43,463 nt of DNA from Bacteroidota bacterium (GCA_027621555.1 JAQCBJ010000012.1:1-43463), one strand, 5' to 3'. Counted from the stretch's first letter, positions 8,605 to 17,049 are shown. Program-made: numbers and translations. Notes: generated from the letters alone by a model not told the origin.

Positions 8605-9303
8605 TCACCAAGAGGTTTGGGCCGTGGGGGGCGAGAATTGTTTCATCATCGACATCCCTCGCGGAACGTATTGAGGGTCGTGCGTTCGGGGCAGGCCGGT
8701 CTTGGGGTACGGTTGGCCCGTGTTGTGCATGTGGAAGCAATCCTTGAAACGGCCTTGGCGCATGGTGTCGCCGTAGGTTTGGTTGATCCAGTCCGCTCCG
8801 TGTTCCACGCCATTGGGACCACGAATGTCCCGGATGTTGACGTCGAGCAAAATGCACTTGTACCCCATCAGTTGGAAAGGCCCCCAGGAAGTGGCGAGGT
8901 TGCGTAGGGCGTCATCCGAGGCGTCCGCCAAATGGGATGCCGTCACGTTTTCGTAGTTCTTGCGATTGCCGTCCCGGACTTGTTTGAGCCGGTTGAACAC
9001 GTGGGGCTCGAAACGGGCTCCCGCAGGTTTTTTCCCCGAGCACTCCAGCATCAGAAGGGACATGAGGTAGCTGTAGTCGAGGTCGTACTTCGCGGCGGCG
9101 CGCTGGATTTCCTGGCTGTAATGTTGTTCGGCCGAGTCTTTGCCGGCGCGATCTCCTGCCGCATGCCAAGGGGTCACGAAGTGGGCCTGGTAGTATTTCC
9201 AAGCGACGACGAGACCGGCGAAGACGAGCAAGGCCGAGACGAAGTGGCTCAGCCGGTTCCGGTCGAGCTTGGAGGTTCGTTTTTTGGGCTTGCGTTTCGC
9301 CAT
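8605..9303 (-). CDS. Membrane-anchored lysozyme-like / N-acetylmuramidase-like protein
   Basis: The 232-residue protein starts with a basic cytoplasmic tail (MAKRKPKKRTSK), has one transmembrane helix at about 21-38, and then a periplasmic domain resembling the N-acetylmuramidase family (DUF3380 type). The features are a candidate catalytic Glu at 87 in LMLECSGKKPAG, RFEPHVFNR at 98-106, and ATSWGPFQLMGYK at 137-149, the signature WG-x-FQxMG. The expected role is cleavage of peptidoglycan glycan strands, but the substrate is not shown here. It lies three bases downstream of the DUF554 gene and three bases upstream of the WYL regulator, so the three are probably co-transcribed. Confidence 0.7.
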   Translation of the reverse strand: MAKRKPKKRTSKLDRNRLSHFVSALLVFAGLVVAWKYYQAHFVTPWHAAGDRAGKDSAEQHYSQEIQRAAAKYDLDYSYLMSLLMLECSGKKPAGARFEPHVFNRLKQVRDGNRKNYENVTASHLADASDDALRNLATSWGPFQLMGYKCILLDVNIRDIRGPNGVEHGADWINQTYGDTMRQGRFKDCFHMHNTGQPYPKTGLPRTHDPQYVPRGMSMMKQFSPPTAQTSW

Positions 9304-9306
9304 GCG

Positions 9307-10002
9307 TCAAAAGGGAATCATGCCGTGAATCCAACGCACGAGGGGAAGGAGGGCGAGGGAAGGAAGGGCGTCGACCAGCGGCCATTGGGGCAAGCCGTGA
9401 GCCTTGACGCCCAGGAGTTGAAAGCCGATGCCGAGCATCAGGATGCCGCCAAGGGCGCTGAGTTCGGTGATGAGCGCAGGGTCCATCTCTTGGCCCGCGA
9501 AGGTGAAGGCGAGGGTAAGCGCTCCTTGAAAGCCGAAGACGCCAAGCGCCGACCACAAGACGCCTCGACCGAGGGTCGCCGCCAAGAAGGCGCTCGAGAT
9601 GAGGTCCATGGTGCCCTTGATGAGCAACAGGTCGGGTTTATTCAAGAGTCCGTCTTCCATGCAGCCGATGAGTGTCATCGAACCAAGGCAAAACAGCATC
9701 ATCGCCTCCATGAACCCGCGCGAAGTGGATGAGGCGTCGGAAGGCGTGGAGGCGGAGGTCCAGCGGGCGAGTCGAGTCTGCAGGCCGAGGGTGTGGCCTA
9801 GGAGCGTGCCGAAGACCAGGGCAAGAAAGAGGTCGATGGGAACCTTCGTTTCGAGGGCCATCAGGGTGCCGATGGTTAAGGTGAAGAGCCCAAGCACGAC
9901 GAAGACCTTGTCTTTGAGGTCGGAAGACCAACGTGCCCCAAGGGCGAGGCCGGCGGAAGCGCCGACTGCCACGGTGACGGTGTTGAAGAGTGTGCCGACC
10001 AT
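9307..10002 (-). CDS. DUF554 (YqgA-like) inner-membrane protein
   Basis: A 231-residue integral membrane protein with about six to seven hydrophobic helices. It shows the family pattern GTLFNTVTVAVGASAGLALG at the N-terminus, GLFTLTIGTLMALE, and MLFCLGSMTLIGCMEDGL near the middle. The DUF554 family is widespread and presumed to be a transporter, with no firm substrate. This is the first gene of the operon with the muramidase-like and WYL genes. A TAACTTCA box ends four bases before its ATG and overlaps the opposite-strand box of tgt. Confidence 0.88.
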   Translation of the reverse strand: MVGTLFNTVTVAVGASAGLALGARWSSDLKDKVFVVLGLFTLTIGTLMALETKVPIDLFLALVFGTLLGHTLGLQTRLARWTSASTPSDASSTSRGFMEAMMLFCLGSMTLIGCMEDGLLNKPDLLLIKGTMDLISSAFLAATLGRGVLWSALGVFGFQGALTLAFTFAGQEMDPALITELSALGGILMLGIGFQLLGVKAHGLPQWPLVDALPSLALLPLVRWIHGMIPF

Positions 10003-10006
10003 GCTG

Positions 10007-10014
10007 TGAAGTTA
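10007..10014 (-). promoter_or_regulatory. -7-like box of the DUF554 operon, apparently leaderless
   Basis: Minus-strand TAACTTCA is followed by CAGC and the ATG at 10002, the same four-base spacing seen at other genes in the window. The last position departs from consensus (A for G). Confidence 0.45.
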
Positions 10015-10020
10015 CCTTTG
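10013..10020 (+). promoter_or_regulatory. -7 box of tgt
   Basis: TACCTTTG is an exact TAnnTTTG match and shares its TA step with the divergent box of the DUF554 operon (10007-10014). The leader to the tgt start would be about 46 bases. No well-spaced -33 TTTG is visible. Confidence 0.55.
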
Positions 10021-10070
10021 GGCTTTGAAGGGCTGGACTCGCAACGGGGCCGGTCGTCAACATCGACGCG

Positions 10071-11201
10071 TTGAAGTTCACACTCGAAACCACAGACCCC
10101 GGGTCGAAGGCCCGTGCTGGCGTGCTGTCCACCGACCACGGCGACATTCAAACGCCGATTTTTATGCCTGTGGGCACCATCGGGACCGTGCGTGCCGTGC
10201 CTCAGACGGAATTGAAGGAAGTCGTCGATGCGGACATCATTCTCGGCAACACCTATCACCTGCACTTGCGACCCGGCACGGAGGTGCTTGAGGAGGTCGG
10301 TGGACTGCACAAATTCATGAACTGGGACCGGCCCATCCTGACGGACAGCGGGGGGTACCAGGTGTTCAGTTTGGCCGAGAACCGGAAGATCAAAGAGGAA
10401 GGCGCCACGTTCCGCAGTCACATTGACGGGAGCAAACACCTGTTCTCGCCGGAACGCGTCATGGACATCCAGCGGAGCATTGGCGCGGACATTGTCATGG
10501 CTTTTGACGAATGCCCGCCGTACCCGTCGACGTACGAGTACGCCAAGAAAAGCATGGAGCTCACCCACCGCTGGCTGCACCGATGCGTTCAGCGTATGAA
10601 GGAGACCAAACCGCTGTACGGTCACGAGCAGGCGCTGTTCCCCATTGTTCAGGGGTCGACCTACCCGGATTTGCGTCGGGCTTCGGCGCATGCCGTGGCG
10701 GAAGTGCCGTCCTTGGGCTACGCCATTGGCGGATTGAGTGTGGGCGAGCCCCACGAAGACATGTACGCCATGTGCGAAGAGGTGTGCGCCATTTTACCGG
10801 AAGATGCTCCTCGCTACATGATGGGGGTGGGGACGCCGGTGAACATTCTCGAGAACATCGCGTTGGGGGTGGACATGTTCGATTGCGTGATGCCCACGCG
10901 AAACGCCCGAACCGGAACGTTCTACACCTGGGACGGGGTCATGAACATGAAAAACGCCAAGTGGAAGACGGACATGAGTCCCCTCGACCCGAAGGGCACC
11001 GCGCCCGTGGACCACATGTACAGCAAGGCCTACGTGCGTCACCTTTTTCACGCGAACGAATTGCTCGCGTTGTACATCGGATCCGTGCACAACCTGAGTT
11101 TCTACCTGGACCTCGTGCGCGAGGCGCGAAAGCAGATTCAGGCCGGTGCGTTCCGCGAATGGAAAGACCGCATGGTGGTTCAACTTTCTCAGCGCGTGTG
11201 A
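10071..11201 (+). CDS. tgt: tRNA-guanine(34) transglycosylase (Tgt)
   Basis: Tgt exchanges guanine 34 of GUN-anticodon tRNAs for a queuine precursor. The 376-residue product shows TPIFMPVGTIGTVRAVP, DSGGYQVFSL (substrate-binding Asp), GGLSVGEP and DCVMPTRNARTG. The start codon is TTG at 10071, giving MKFTLETTDPGSKARAG, which fits the family N-terminus; no in-frame ATG lies near. The usual zinc motif CxCxxC is absent: after LDPKGTA the sequence runs PVDHMYSKAYVRHLFHANE, keeping only the later histidine. I believe this is common in Bacteroidota Tgt, but have not checked. The next gene is an LptF/LptG permease, a usual neighbour in this phylum. Confidence 0.95.
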   Translation: MKFTLETTDPGSKARAGVLSTDHGDIQTPIFMPVGTIGTVRAVPQTELKEVVDADIILGNTYHLHLRPGTEVLEEVGGLHKFMNWDRPILTDSGGYQVFSLAENRKIKEEGATFRSHIDGSKHLFSPERVMDIQRSIGADIVMAFDECPPYPSTYEYAKKSMELTHRWLHRCVQRMKETKPLYGHEQALFPIVQGSTYPDLRRASAHAVAEVPSLGYAIGGLSVGEPHEDMYAMCEEVCAILPEDAPRYMMGVGTPVNILENIALGVDMFDCVMPTRNARTGTFYTWDGVMNMKNAKWKTDMSPLDPKGTAPVDHMYSKAYVRHLFHANELLALYIGSVHNLSFYLDLVREARKQIQAGAFREWKDRMVVQLSQRV

Positions 11202-11205
11202 TCGG

Positions 11206-12309
11206 ATGAACCGCCTTGACCGCTACATCGTCGGAAAATTCCTCGGCACCTTTGGGTTCATGCTCGGGGTGTTCTGCTTGGTGGTCGTGGTCTTTGATTT
11301 GATGGAGCACCTGAGCCGGCTGCTGGATCACCAAGCCCCGTTTGCGGACACGGCGTTGTACTACGTCAACGTGTGCTTCCACTTTGCGTCGCTGCTCATG
11401 GGGTTCATCGTGTTTTTGACCATCATTTGGTTCACGAGCCGTTTGGCCCAAAACAGCGAAATCGTCGCCATGCTCGCCGGAGGCATGCCCTTCAAACGCT
11501 TGTTCAGGCCGTATTTTCTTGCGTCGGGATTGTTGGTGGCGCTCGCCTTGGTGTTGAGCCACGTGGTGGTGCCGCGCGCCAACGAGCAAAAGCTGGCGTT
11601 TGAAGAGAGCTTCGTGAACACCGCCGTTCACGTCAAAGACCGCAACCTCTACCGGGAGGTCGCGGATGGCACCATTGTGTACTTCCGAAGCGTCAATTAC
11701 GGCCGAGGCACGGGCTACAAACTCCAACTCGAACAGTGGGAGGGTGACTCGCTGAAGCAGCGGATCCTCGCCGCCAAGGCGACCTACATTCCTCAGGATA
11801 GCCTGTGGCGGTTGGTCAACGTGGGGGTTCGGGATTTCAAGGCGGGAGGCCGCCAGCATTACCGGTTCATGTCCCGGCTCGACACGGCGCTGACGATGCG
11901 GATCGACGACTTTGCGGAGCGAAACGAAGTGGTGGCGACCATGCCCACCCGACAATTGCAGGCCTACATCGGTGCGGTGCAGGAACGGGGGGCGGACACC
12001 GCCAACCTCGAATTAACGCTTCACAGCCGCTCCGCCAACGCAGCCGCCATCCTTGTTCTGACCTTGATTGGCGTGTCGATCGCAGCCCGGCGGATGCGCG
12101 GTGGAACCGGTTTGCACCTCTTCGCGGCCGTGTTCATTGGCTTCACCTACGTCTTCGCCTCGAAAGTCATTTCCGTGTGGGCGGCCACGGTTGGGTTGCC
12201 CTCGTGGTTTCCGATGTCGGAACAGGGCGTACGTTGGCTGGCTGCGTGGTTGCCGAACTTTTTGTTCGCTGGTCTGGGAGTGTGGCTTTACGTGCGGGCG
12301 CCAAAGTGA
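11206..12309 (+). CDS. LptF/LptG-type permease
   Basis: A 367-residue inner-membrane permease of the YjgP/YjgQ family, a component of the ABC transporter that extracts lipopolysaccharide from the inner membrane for the Lpt bridge. The start MNRLDRYIVGKFLGTFGFML lies four bases after the tgt stop. Three N-terminal transmembrane helices (about 12-35, 55-78, 100-120) precede a periplasmic beta-jellyroll region (about 130-270), and three more helices close the protein (about 285-365). Whether it is LptF or LptG cannot be decided from one paralogue. It is translationally close to tgt, so the two form an operon. Confidence 0.9.
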   Translation: MNRLDRYIVGKFLGTFGFMLGVFCLVVVVFDLMEHLSRLLDHQAPFADTALYYVNVCFHFASLLMGFIVFLTIIWFTSRLAQNSEIVAMLAGGMPFKRLFRPYFLASGLLVALALVLSHVVVPRANEQKLAFEESFVNTAVHVKDRNLYREVADGTIVYFRSVNYGRGTGYKLQLEQWEGDSLKQRILAAKATYIPQDSLWRLVNVGVRDFKAGGRQHYRFMSRLDTALTMRIDDFAERNEVVATMPTRQLQAYIGAVQERGADTANLELTLHSRSANAAAILVLTLIGVSIAARRMRGGTGLHLFAAVFIGFTYVFASKVISVWAATVGLPSWFPMSEQGVRWLAAWLPNFLFAGLGVWLYVRAPK

Positions 12310-12322
12310 GGGCTTTGCTGAC

Positions 12323-13165
12323 TTAACCCATGCCAGCGAGTGGCCCGCAGTAATTCGCCTGCACCTCAGCGGCTGCTTGCCGAGCCGTGGTCTCTTCCTC
12401 GAACACCCCAAACACCGTCGACCCGCTTCCCGTCATCTGCACGTACGATGCTCCTGCTTGTCCAAGTGCGTCCAGAAGCGCCGCGACTTGGGGGTGACGT
12501 TTGCATGCACCAGCCTCGAAGTCGTTTTGGATGCGGTCGCTCCAAGCGCTGGCGGGCTCGCTGGCCAAGGCGGCCCAGTCAGTGTTCCGGTCGTGAGGCG
12601 TCAGCCCCCCGAATGCTTGGGCTGTGGAGATGTGGATGCCTGGGTTGGCCACCACGATCCATAACCCGTCCAAGGGGAACTCAAAGCTGAGCGGCGAAAC
12701 GTTCTCGCCGCGTCCTGTCACAAGCGCGGGTTGGGCATCCACGAAGAAGGGGCAGTCGCTGCCGAGCTCGGCGGCCAGGATCATCAATTCTTCACGGGAC
12801 AACACAAGGCTGCAGACATCATTGATGGCGCGCAACATGTACGTGCCGTCCGCGCTGCCGCCTCCGAGACCCGCGCCCATCGGCAACACCTTGTGCAGGT
12901 GGGCTGACAGTCCGGGCAAGGTGTGCTTGGCTGCGAGCAAACGATGGGCTTTCACGACCAAGTTGTTGTTGGTGTCGCCGGGGATGTCCAAGCCGGTCCA
13001 CACGGTGCGGAGTTCTCCCGGAGCGACCGAATCGTCCTTGAGAACTTCGAGAATGTCCGTCCACCCCAAAGGGAGGAAGATGCTTTCCAAGGCGTGGTAC
13101 CCGTCGTCGCGCTTGCCGAGGACGTGAAGTCCGAGGTTGACTTTGGCGGGAGGGAAGAGGACCAT
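12323..13165 (-). CDS. ispE: 4-diphosphocytidyl-2-C-methyl-D-erythritol kinase
   Basis: IspE phosphorylates CDP-methylerythritol in the non-mevalonate isoprenoid pathway. The 280-residue product starts MVLFPPAKVNLGLHVLGKRD, the family N-terminus with the substrate-binding Lys and Asn. The GHMP kinase glycine-rich loop LPMGAGLGGGSADG is at about 94-107 and the third motif MTGSGSTVFGVF is near the C-terminus. The open frame extends upstream to 13237 but that part overlaps era and is not family-like. It lies 23 bases downstream of era on the same strand and probably shares its transcript. Confidence 0.95.
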   Translation of the reverse strand: MVLFPPAKVNLGLHVLGKRDDGYHALESIFLPLGWTDILEVLKDDSVAPGELRTVWTGLDIPGDTNNNLVVKAHRLLAAKHTLPGLSAHLHKVLPMGAGLGGGSADGTYMLRAINDVCSLVLSREELMILAAELGSDCPFFVDAQPALVTGRGENVSPLSFEFPLDGLWIVVANPGIHISTAQAFGGLTPHDRNTDWAALASEPASAWSDRIQNDFEAGACKRHPQVAALLDALGQAGASYVQMTGSGSTVFGVFEEETTARQAAAEVQANYCGPLAGMG

Positions 13166-13188
13166 GCGTTGATGCGTCGGTTTCCGGG

Positions 13189-14112
13189 TCAGTCGATGTA
13201 GCCGAAGCGCTTGAGCTTCCGCTCGTCGTCGCGCCAATTTTTGTCCACCCGAACGTAGAGGTCCAAGAAGACCTTCTTGCCCAGGAACGCCTCGATGTCC
13301 TTTCGCGCGTCCATCCCGACACGCTTGATCATGCGGCCTTGGGCACCCACGACGATGTGCTTTTGGGATTCGCGGGCCACGTGGATTTCCGCGCGGATCC
13401 GCGTGATGTCCGGCGCGTCCTCGTAGGCTTCCACCACGACTTCGCAGCTGTAAGGGATCTCCTGCTTGTAGTGCGTGAGGATTTTCTCCCGGACGATTTC
13501 AGACACAAAAAAGCGCATCGGCTTGTCGGTCAACTCGTCCTTGGGGAAGAATGGCGGGCTTTGCGGGAGCTGGGCGACAATGCGTTCGAGAAGCGTGTCG
13601 ACGTTGAAGTTGTGGAGCGCGCTGATGGGCACGACCGAGGCGCGCGGCAATTTGGCGGCCCAAGCGTCGAGCTTGGCTTCGACGGCGGTTTGGTCTGTGG
13701 CGAGGTCAATCTTGTTGACCAGCACAAACGTCGGCACGTCCATCGCGGCAATCTTTTCCAACGTTTCCGGGTGGGCCATGCCTTCCTCGTTCACTTCCGT
13801 CACCACAAGCAGCACGTCGGCGTCTTGCAAGGCGGTCTTGACGAACTTCATCATGCCCTCCTGCAACTTGTATGCGGGGTCCAACACACCTGGGGTGTCG
13901 CTGTAGACGATTTGGTAGGCGTCGTCGTTGACGATGCCCATGATGCGGTGGCGCGTGGTTTGGGCCTTGGCGTTGATGATGCTCAGGCGTTCGCCCACCA
14001 GCCGGTTCATGAGCGTGCTCTTGCCCACGTTGGGGGAACCAACGATGTTGACGAAGCCCGCACGGTGGTCGTCAGGAATCTCAGAAGAGGGAAGGGGTTG
14101 ATTGTCAGTCAC
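13189..14112 (-). CDS. era: GTPase Era
   Basis: Era binds the 3' end of 16S rRNA and assists 30S subunit assembly. The GTPase domain has GSPNVGKST at about 25-33, DTPGVLDP, and NKID; the C-terminal KH domain contains HIVVGAQGRMIKRVGMDARK, the KH-specific segment. I chose the GTG start at 14112 (307 residues): it follows a TACCTTTG promoter box by 20 bases, while every upstream candidate lies in the promoter or inside the tRNA gene on the other strand. The start could differ by a few codons. It is transcribed with ispE. Confidence 0.93.
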   Translation of the reverse strand: MTDNQPLPSSEIPDDHRAGFVNIVGSPNVGKSTLMNRLVGERLSIINAKAQTTRHRIMGIVNDDAYQIVYSDTPGVLDPAYKLQEGMMKFVKTALQDADVLLVVTEVNEEGMAHPETLEKIAAMDVPTFVLVNKIDLATDQTAVEAKLDAWAAKLPRASVVPISALHNFNVDTLLERIVAQLPQSPPFFPKDELTDKPMRFFVSEIVREKILTHYKQEIPYSCEVVVEAYEDAPDITRIRAEIHVARESQKHIVVGAQGRMIKRVGMDARKDIEAFLGKKVFLDLYVRVDKNWRDDERKLKRFGYID

Positions 14113-14132
14113 CGGGGGTGAGGTTGGAAGCC

Positions 14133-14166
14133 CAAAGGTACGTTTCCCCTTGTGAAAGCATGTCAA
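14133..14166 (-). promoter_or_regulatory. Promoter of era-ispE
   Basis: Minus strand: TTG (14166-14164), 23 bases, TACCTTTG (14140-14133), an exact -7 match. The leader to the GTG start would be about 15 bases. Confidence 0.6.
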
Positions 14167-14170
14167 GGAG

Positions 14171-14201
14171 TTTGCACATGCGAACAACTTGTGTACATTT
14201 G
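14171..14201 (+). promoter_or_regulatory. Promoter of the initiator tRNA
   Basis: TTTG (14171-14174), a 19-base spacer and TACATTTG (14194-14201) form a perfect Bacteroidota promoter. The predicted transcript starts near 14206, about 50 bases before the tRNA. This is the best-formed promoter in the window. Confidence 0.8.
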
Positions 14202-14256
14202 CCGTCCGTTGTTGGTCAAGGTCATGGCTTGATTGCAAAGACAACGGAACCCACAT

Positions 14257-14329
<73 letters not shown>

Positions 14330-14333
14330 CTTC

Positions 14334-14369
14334 AAGCCCGATGCACGAGAGTGCATCGGGCTTTTCATT
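14334..14369 (+). terminator. Terminator of the initiator tRNA
   Basis: A perfect 13-bp stem, AAGCCCGATGCAC against GTGCATCGGGCTT, with a GAGA tetraloop, runs into TTTTCATTT. It also forms the left half of a larger inverted duplication with 14404-14451. Confidence 0.9.
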
Positions 14370-14370
14370 T

Positions 14371-14396
14371 GCGCCTGCGTCGAGCACGTGTGCTCG
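14371..14396 (+). repeat. 26-base direct repeat, copy 1
   Basis: The 26 bases starting GCGCCTGCGTCGAG are repeated exactly at 14506-14531. Each copy contains a six-base stem CGAGCA/TGCTCG around CGTG. The sequence beyond the second copy remains loosely similar to that beyond the first. Confidence 0.85.
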
Positions 14397-14472
14397 TGAG
14401 CAAGGCGCAAATGAAAAGGCCCCACACGCGAAGCGTGTGCCGGGCTTGAAGTGAAGCCTCCCCCGTTGGACT

Positions 14473-14492
14473 CGCGCCACCGCCAGGTGGCG
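14473..14492. repeat. Perfect 8-bp hairpin
   Basis: GCGCCACC and GGTGGCGC flank a GCCA loop. It lies between the two direct repeats and belongs to the same structured gene-free block, which occupies 14330-14545. Confidence 0.7.
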
Positions 14493-14505
14493 CAACACTG
14501 TCCCC

Positions 14506-14531
14506 GCGCCTGCGTCGAGCACGTGTGCTCG
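14506..14531 (+). repeat. 26-base direct repeat, copy 2
   Basis: Exact second copy of 14371-14396. Here an outer CTGC/GCAG pairing extends the hairpin. It lies about 20 bases before the candidate promoter of the next gene. Confidence 0.85.
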
Positions 14532-14552
14532 CAAGCAGGGTGTCCAGATGTG

Positions 14553-14561
14553 TAACTTTTG
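14553..14561 (+). promoter_or_regulatory. Possible -7 box of the T9SS propeller-type gene
   Basis: TAACTTTTG resembles TAnnTTTG with one extra spacer base, 43 bases before the start codon. Weak evidence. Confidence 0.3.
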
Positions 14562-14604
14562 TGGCGGAACTCACGTACTCGGGTTGAATCAACTTATTCA
14601 CCCC

Positions 14605-17049
14605 ATGAAGTATTCTTCCAAATTCTCCCTCGCCGCGGCCCTCAGCCTCGGCGTTTTTGTGTCCGGTAATGCCCAAGAAACGCCGGTGGCGGAGGCCGTG
14701 TACGGCGGCATGGCCCGTGACTTTGCGATCGCGGCCGACAACGGAACAACCACCGTCCCTAGGGTGACGATGTTCATGGCGACGGAAAGCGCCAACTCGG
14801 TGTTCTATCAAACAGGGTCGCGCGTCACCAGCACCGACCCTTCGTCTCCCGGAGTGGCGACGTTCAGCGGCTGGCAGGTGATGCCCACCCTGGATGAAAA
14901 CGCCGAGTACGGCTCGACCATTGACGGTTTGGCTTGTCACGGCGCGTCGAGCACGCTCCTGTTCCTCCACGAGGGCACGTTGTATTCCACGACGCCCACG
15001 GCCACGACGAACACGGAGCTCGACGGCCCAGGCATCCAAGACGTGCTCGTGATTGGTGACGACGTCCTGTACGTGCGAAATGGCATGACGGCGTCGGACC
15101 TCGATTTGGTTCGCGGCGAAATGGACGCCTCGGGCACCTACGCGGAAGTGGACGTGTTGACGTTTTCCACTTCGACGATGGGGGATCGTCCCAAGCTTGT
15201 TCTTGACGAATACACGGAAGAACTTTTCGTGACCTTTCCGCGCCAAGCCCAAATGGTCGTGATGACGTTTGGGGACACCTACGACAACATCACTTCCACG
15301 ACGACGGTGTCGAGCTTGCCCAACCCTTCTCCCAACGATCCACTCGTGGAATGGGCGGCGTTTGACGTGGCGCCCGACGGCCGTTGGTACGTGATGGGCA
15401 ATTCGTCTTACGAGCTCGCAGGCACGGGACACGATCGTCAGGTGGCGTACTCGTACGACAACGGAGCGAACTGGGACCAGTTTGATTTGAACGCACCTGG
15501 CCCAGCGGGCGGGGTGTTCGGAAACGACATCGTGTTCATCGAGCACGACGGCAGCTCCCAATTCAGCGTGTTGAGCGGCGACGTGGTGAGCCATGCGTTC
15601 GGCATCAGCGGGACGTGGACCGGCATCGGCCACATCGCCACGGACGGAGACACGCGGGCGAACAGCGGATTTGTCTGCGTGGACCCCATCTTCGACCAAA
15701 TGGTGTACTTCACGACCAACCAAGGGTCCGGATACTCCATGGACCGCGGCGAAACCACCAACAACATGTGTGAGGGCATGCTCGCCATTCAGGTGAACGA
15801 CATCGACATGACGGCCGACAAGCAGAACGCGTGGGTGGCGTCCAAGTCAGGCGTGCGCCGTGTGACGGATTACCTGTTGCCAACGAAGGCGTGGTCGGAT
15901 GCGATTTGGCCCAACCTCGACGGTTCTCCTTACAAGTGCATGGAGATCCTCGACGACAACGCGGAGACGGTCATCGCAGGCAACACCCGTTTGCACATGC
16001 TTGAGGCCAGTGGTTCGTGGTCCACGGTTTTCGATCCCACGGTGGCGTTTGGTTCAGCGTTCCACTACGGGACGAAGTTCATGTCGGTGGAGCAGAGCCC
16101 CACGAATTCCAACCTCATCTTTGCCGGTGCGATCCAAGAAGGCACGCTGAAAGGCGGGTTGTTCGTGTCGGTCGACGGCGGCACGACGTTCCAACAGCTC
16201 GAATTGAATGCCGCGGGTACTCCTGCGCAGGATGAAGACGTGCTCGACATTGAATTCGTCCAGGAAGGCAGCACGGAAGTGGCCTACGTGGCCCTCTCGT
16301 ACGCCGACGGCGGAGCGGGCAACGTGTTCCGTGTGGTGCACGATGCGAGCACCGGCTCGTTCTCGGTGTCCTACAACTTCCACGCTGCAAACTGCAATTT
16401 CACGGGCAACAACACCAACACGATCACGGATTTGCAGCTGTCAGAAGACGGGACGATGCTCTTCGCGGCGGGTCAAGATTTGACGACAGGAGCACCTGCT
16501 TTGTTCTCCAAGGACCTGGACGGCGCTTCGCAGTGGGAATTGATGGACATGTCGGCGCTTCCGCTCTCGGATTACGACAACGGCATCTCAGCGTTGGCGT
16601 TTGGCAACAACCGTGTCTTCATCGCCATGGATGAGGAGATCTACTACTACGACTTTGACAACGCGGCGTGGGCCTTGGGTTACAGCTACCCTGAAGGAAC
16701 CCAAATCAACGTCATGTACTACGACGAGCTCCTCGTCGGTACGGGAACCGGATTGTACGCTCATGGCGTGTTCGAGTCGACCTCGATGGTCACGGAAGCT
16801 CCAGTGGCCTCTGTGGTGCTGGAAGCCTTCCCCAACCCGACGACCGGCCAATGCACGGTGCGTCTCGGTGAAGATGCACGTGGCGAAGTGTCCGTGCTGG
16901 ACATGGCGGGTCGAGTCCTTTTCACGACGCGCGTGACCGGTCCTCAAGTGCAGCTCGACATGTCGGAGTTGACCTCGGGCAACTACCTCGTGCGTTGGAC
17001 CAACGAAGCCGACCAAACGGCAGGCACGGCGCAGGTGATCAAGCACTGA
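14605..17049 (+). CDS. Secreted T9SS protein with beta-propeller-like repeats
   Basis: The 814-residue protein starts MKYSSKFSLAAALSLGVFVS with a signal peptide ending near GNAQ. The long middle part has repeats of the exo-sialidase/BNR or sortilin type (for example LFVSVDGGTTFQQLEL and VAYSYDNGANWDQFDL), suggesting one or more beta-propellers. The last 80 residues form a T9SS type A sorting domain: EAFPNPTTGQCTVRLGED, then VLDMAGRVLFTTRV, and LTSGNYLVRWTN. It should therefore cross the outer membrane by T9SS and be attached to the surface or released. No catalytic motif is recognised. The open frame upstream of 14605 lacks a signal peptide at its own start, so the ATG at 14605 is preferred. 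A terminator follows at 17080. Confidence 0.88.
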   Translation: MKYSSKFSLAAALSLGVFVSGNAQETPVAEAVYGGMARDFAIAADNGTTTVPRVTMFMATESANSVFYQTGSRVTSTDPSSPGVATFSGWQVMPTLDENAEYGSTIDGLACHGASSTLLFLHEGTLYSTTPTATTNTELDGPGIQDVLVIGDDVLYVRNGMTASDLDLVRGEMDASGTYAEVDVLTFSTSTMGDRPKLVLDEYTEELFVTFPRQAQMVVMTFGDTYDNITSTTTVSSLPNPSPNDPLVEWAAFDVAPDGRWYVMGNSSYELAGTGHDRQVAYSYDNGANWDQFDLNAPGPAGGVFGNDIVFIEHDGSSQFSVLSGDVVSHAFGISGTWTGIGHIATDGDTRANSGFVCVDPIFDQMVYFTTNQGSGYSMDRGETTNNMCEGMLAIQVNDIDMTADKQNAWVASKSGVRRVTDYLLPTKAWSDAIWPNLDGSPYKCMEILDDNAETVIAGNTRLHMLEASGSWSTVFDPTVAFGSAFHYGTKFMSVEQSPTNSNLIFAGAIQEGTLKGGLFVSVDGGTTFQQLELNAAGTPAQDEDVLDIEFVQEGSTEVAYVALSYADGGAGNVFRVVHDASTGSFSVSYNFHAANCNFTGNNTNTITDLQLSEDGTMLFAAGQDLTTGAPALFSKDLDGASQWELMDMSALPLSDYDNGISALAFGNNRVFIAMDEEIYYYDFDNAAWALGYSYPEGTQINVMYYDELLVGTGTGLYAHGVFESTSMVTEAPVASVVLEAFPNPTTGQCTVRLGEDARGEVSVLDMAGRVLFTTRVTGPQVQLDMSELTSGNYLVRWTNEADQTAGTAQVIKH

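Noticed and set aside
14371-14531. Possible CRISPR-like array
   Set aside because: There are only two copies, the spacing is irregular for an array, and no cas genes are present.
14365-15723. A 452-codon open frame on the minus strand over the T9SS protein gene
   Set aside because: Its translation is rich in Arg, His and Val with no domain pattern; the plus-strand gene has a signal peptide and sorting domain.
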